Below, piece after piece: positions 61,388 through 64,000 of a DNA stretch of 64,000 bases (within the stretch, counting starts at the first letter, position 1; every line of letters begins with the position of its first letter). Under the pieces are notes generated by a model that worked only from the letters and a program-made list of their open reading frames with translations, was not told the origin of the DNA and ran no database searches. The DNA is from Paracentrotus lividus (Eukaryota > Echinodermata > Echinoidea > Camarodonta > Echinidae), in the NCBI GenBank assembly GCA_940671915.1, contig CALNVZ010003435.1:3072146-3136145 (forward strand). The letters are read 5' to 3'. The translations under genes and the position numbers were made by a program.

Positions 61388-61552
61388 TCCACAAAATTAA
61401 ACTTTTGATCCAAATGCAAATTGAAAAAAGGCAAAATATATTCACCTCCAAATTTTCGACTGAACACTTCAGTCTTCTTCAGGGAAATGACCCGTCTGAT
61501 CACCACTGCCGGAAGTGACGTAGCGGCGAAGAATCGGGTCATAAACTCTGGG
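61388..61552. repeat. Left inverted repeat of the Penelope-like element
   Basis: Exact reverse complement of 63489-63653 as far as I can read. It overlaps the last ~28 codons of the endonuclease frame and about 80 bases beyond its stop. The match stops sharply at both sides. Confidence 0.9.
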
Positions 61553-61798
61553 AAGTTTGTATCGGCCCCCGTCACGATTCAGCGATGGTTGGTGCGCCCT
61601 TATGTAGATGGCTTCCTTCACTCCTCTCTCAAACCATCTGTCCTCCCTGTCTAATATCTCAACCTTGTCAAGATCCACGGTATGTCCCGGCGACTCAATG
61701 TGGATGTGCTGTGAGACTTCCGACGAGACCGAGCTGGGGCGACGATGTTCCAAAAATCTAGTCTTCAGGGAACGTTCTGTTTCCCCTATGTAGGATTC
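61469..61798 (-). pseudogene. GIY-YIG endonuclease part, separated by one in-frame stop
   Basis: Directly after the TAA, and in the same frame, the sequence continues ESYIGETERSLKTRFLEHRR. This is the YIG half with the conserved Arg and His region of a GIY-YIG nuclease. SPGHTVDLDKVEILDRE and WFERGVKEAIYIRAH follow, and the frame stops at TGA (61469-61471). In intact Penelope-like elements the two halves form one protein that nicks DNA. Here the GIY half is in the preceding frame and the YIG half lies beyond the stop, so the nuclease is broken unless the stop is read through. Other than this stop I see no frameshift. Confidence 0.8.
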
Positions 61799-63454
61799 TT
61801 AACAAACACCACTTGAAGTTTTTCCTTGGCAGGGAATCCTATATATTACACCAGTAAGGTTCTTCTTTTCAGTCTTGTCCTTAGGAGCTACAAGGAATTG
61901 CTTCAAAGTTCTAGTAGGTTTGAAGCATACTCTAAATCCATGTTGACGAAAGTTCCGTTTTAAAGCTTCAGATAGACCCTTGAGATAAGGTAAAACGACT
62001 AGTCCTTTCGATGTGGATGACGTTCTATCTGAAGACTTATCCTTGTCCTTTGGGTTGCGAACTCTATCAATGGCCCACTTCGGATATCCACACTTCGAGA
62101 GAGCCTTGGCGACAGTTCTTTTCTCTTCGTCGATGGCCTCTTGTTCCGTGACTACGGTCTCCGCTCGATGGAACAAAGTGTGGATCACACCCAACTTATG
62201 TTCTAGTGGATGATTAGATTGAAAGTTCAAGTATTGGTCCGTATGTGTGGCTTTGCGAAAGACCTTAACCTTGAGTGAACCGTCAGCTTGGATGATGGTC
62301 AAAGTATCCAGAAATGCGAGTGATTTGTCCTGCTCTTCCTCAGTGGTGAACTTAATATCAGGATCAATGGAGTTAAGATGAGCAGTAAATCCTAGAGAGT
62401 GTTCCTTCTTCAGTTTTGTGTAGGTGTCGTCAACATAGCGATACCACCACACTGGTGGATGTGGAGCGGAATTAATCGCTAGTTGTTCAAAGTGTTCCAT
62501 GTAAAGATTGCATACAATGGGGGAGACTGGTGAACCCATTGCTGCTCCATGAATCTGTATGTAATAAACGCCATTGTACACAAAATATGTACACCGTAGA
62601 CAAACATCCAGAAGTCGGATTATTTGGTCCGGTGACAATTTGGTGCGTTCATTTAAAGAAGTGTCTTGCTCTAACCTGGATCGAATCACTATCAAAGCTT
62701 TGTCGACAGGAACAGAAGTGAACAAGGCAGTAACATCATATGATCTTAGTTCTTCGTCATCGTTAACATGTTCATGCTTTATATTTTCGACAAATGATTG
62801 AGAGTTTGGGACATGATGACAAGAATTTCCTACTAACGGAGAAAGGATGTTCGCTAATAGTTTAGCACAGTTATAAGTAATGGATCCAATACTACTTACT
62901 ATTGGCCGAAGAGGAGTGCCAGCTTTATGCACCTTCGGAAGTCCATAAAACTTAGGAGGGGTCTCTGTTGTTGGATAGAGTCTACGATAATCGTCCCTAT
63001 TAATTCCTCCTTCGTTTTCTAAATCCTGAAGAACGGATACAATCTCTTTCTTGTATTTAGAAGTCGGATCTTTCTTGCCTAATCTCTTATACGTCGATTC
63101 ATCACCGAGAAGAGTTTCACATTTCTTATTGTATTCACTTGTGTCAAGAACAACCGCTATCCTCCCCTTATCTGCTGGTAGAATTCTAATGTCTTTATCC
63201 TTCTTGAGATCGTTTAACGATTTGAGTTCCTCCTTGCTCAAATTCGATTCAAGTTTCCTCGGTCTATTTAGCAGAGTAGCGACACTTGACCGTAACTCAC
63301 TAGCACTGCGATCGGGTAACTTGCGGCAGGCCGACTCGGTGCGTGTGATGATGTCTATCACTGGAACCTCGGTCGGTGCGACAGAAAAATTCAATCCTTT
63401 GGCTAACACTGATAACTCTGGGTCGTTGAGAAGACGTTTTGAACAATTCTTCAC
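61799..63454 (-). CDS. Penelope-like reverse transcriptase (5'-truncated)
   Basis: A 551-residue frame from a GTG at 63454; upstream codons (LASDCIRKW) are also open to 63499, so the true start is lost. Motifs in order: ILPADKG (91-97), GLPKVHK (171-177), DVTALFTSVP (240-249, motif A with catalytic Asp), GAAMGSPVSP (303-312), YVDD (340-343, motif C with the catalytic Asp pair) and FLDT (381-384). This set is that of Penelope-group reverse transcriptases. The final GVIYRI (535-540) is the first half of a GIY-YIG domain, cut off by a TAA at 61799-61801. All visible catalytic residues are intact. The long + strand frame at 63051-63572 is its shadow. Confidence 0.85.
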   Translation of the reverse strand: MKNCSKRLLNDPELSVLAKGLNFSVAPTEVPVIDIITRTESACRKLPDRSASELRSSVATLLNRPRKLESNLSKEELKSLNDLKKDKDIRILPADKGRIAVVLDTSEYNKKCETLLGDESTYKRLGKKDPTSKYKKEIVSVLQDLENEGGINRDDYRRLYPTTETPPKFYGLPKVHKAGTPLRPIVSSIGSITYNCAKLLANILSPLVGNSCHHVPNSQSFVENIKHEHVNDDEELRSYDVTALFTSVPVDKALIVIRSRLEQDTSLNERTKLSPDQIIRLLDVCLRCTYFVYNGVYYIQIHGAAMGSPVSPIVCNLYMEHFEQLAINSAPHPPVWWYRYVDDTYTKLKKEHSLGFTAHLNSIDPDIKFTTEEEQDKSLAFLDTLTIIQADGSLKVKVFRKATHTDQYLNFQSNHPLEHKLGVIHTLFHRAETVVTEQEAIDEEKRTVAKALSKCGYPKWAIDRVRNPKDKDKSSDRTSSTSKGLVVLPYLKGLSEALKRNFRQHGFRVCFKPTRTLKQFLVAPKDKTEKKNLTGVIYRIPCQGKTSSGVC

Positions 63455-63488
63455 CCATTTACGAATGCAATCCGATGCAAGGTTACTG

Positions 63489-63653
63489 CCCAGAGTTTAT
63501 GACCCGATTCTTCGCCGCTACGTCACTTCCGGCAGTGGTGATCAGACGGGTCATTTCCCTGAAGAAGACTGAAGTGTTCAGTCGAAAATTTGGAGGTGAA
63601 TATATTTTGCCTTTTTTCAATTTGCATTTGGATCAAAAGTTTAATTTTGTGGA
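63489..63653. repeat. Right inverted repeat of the Penelope-like element
   Basis: It carries, on the + strand, the coding sequence for the C-terminal YDPILRRYVTSGSGDQ segment and its stop. This is therefore an inverted copy of the element's 3' end placed at its 5' side. It replaces the start of the reverse transcriptase frame. Confidence 0.9.
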
Positions 63654-64000
63654 TTTATCACCAATGCAGTTTAACTTTCATTCGACTGGTCAATCATTTA
63701 TTAATTGATGCGTTTGAAAAATATTACGCATTTCTATTGAGGCTGTTGCTCCCTCCCCACCCCCTCCTGTCATCTACACATTCTAAGCGTATCTCTCTCT
63801 CCCTCTCTCTATTTTCACTTATCCTCACTCCCTCTTCTTTCTTTTCCTTTCAAATCACCTTGTCCTCTCTCATTTTCATCCCCTTTCTATGTCTTCTGTC
63901 TACGTATCTCGATCATTTTCACACTATACATTTTAGCCAGTATTCACGAAGTGACCAACTTAGTACCCCTACTAACTACAGGCCTACTAACGTTAGTCAC
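63654..64000. other. Flank with (TC)-rich tract, no gene seen
   Basis: Pyrimidine-rich sequence between about 63755 and 63900, otherwise unremarkable. No coding sequence was recognised. Confidence 0.5.

Larger units (their letters stand above)
61388..63653 (-). mobile_element. Penelope-like retroelement with inverted terminal repeats
   Basis: A minus-strand element of about 2.3 kb. It carries a reverse transcriptase followed by a GIY-YIG endonuclease, bounded by identical 165-bp inverted repeats (61388-61552 and 63489-63653). This domain order with terminal repeat copies in inverse orientation is characteristic of Penelope-like elements, which prime on nicked target DNA. The open frame reaches upstream only to a stop at 63497-63499 inside the right repeat, so the N-terminal part of a full-length protein is missing. 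The true outer ends and target duplication were not identified; the minus-strand 3' region may extend to about 61260. Confidence 0.85.

Noticed and set aside
63051-63572. 173-codon + strand open frame
   Set aside because: It lies antisense to the reverse transcriptase and runs into the inverted terminal repeat; only its last ~28 codons are real element sequence (the inverted copy).

Overview
The window looks like nuclear DNA of a marine invertebrate deuterostome. A sea urchin or other echinoderm is my best guess, inferred from the AT-rich, intron-dominated layout, the dense short inverted-repeat transposons with long poly-G/poly-C runs, a Penelope-like element, and one recognisable animal gene. 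No ribosomal, tRNA-gene, CRISPR or bacterial features were found.

The one host gene is on the + strand: the 3' half of a neutral sphingomyelinase 2-like gene (smpd3-like). Four exons at 6648-6794, 44653-44806, 49510-49681 and 50266-50454 join in phase. They encode the C-terminal half of a DNase I-fold sphingomyelin phosphodiesterase, ending at a TGA. Signature pieces are GNFNFDN, DPCRL, NGKRRVDY and LTDHIP. The GDFN signature Asp reads as Asn here. A truncated copy of the third exon lies about 210 bp upstream of the real one. A possible upstream exon at 1274-1346 is weakly supported, and exons for the N-terminal catalytic half were not found.

The 38-kb intron between the first two recognised exons is a transposon graveyard. 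It holds repeated copies of a 1.4-1.6 kb non-autonomous element with AGGGGGTATCTCACT ends and TTA/TAA duplications, a piggyBac-type MITE flanked by TTAA, a 149-bp foldback, a hAT-like MITE, CAGTGGCGGATCCAGG elements, and a 1,048-bp transposon nested in an older one with a 4-bp duplication. From about 32.4 to 42.5 kb the sequence is a large imperfect palindrome. Its left arm carries many small indels, and a 25-N gap lies near its centre. This is most likely an assembly artefact.

Downstream introns and the 3' flank carry a TA-flanked 631-bp MITE, PIF/Harbinger-type MITEs (one inserted in another copy of its own family), three TA-flanked inverted-repeat elements in tandem at 52.4-56.3 kb, and a second 25-N gap between near-identical ~0.9 kb blocks. 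At 61.4-63.7 kb on the minus strand is a Penelope-like retroelement. Its reverse transcriptase and GIY-YIG endonuclease are in one frame split by a single stop codon, and it is bounded by identical 165-bp inverted repeats.
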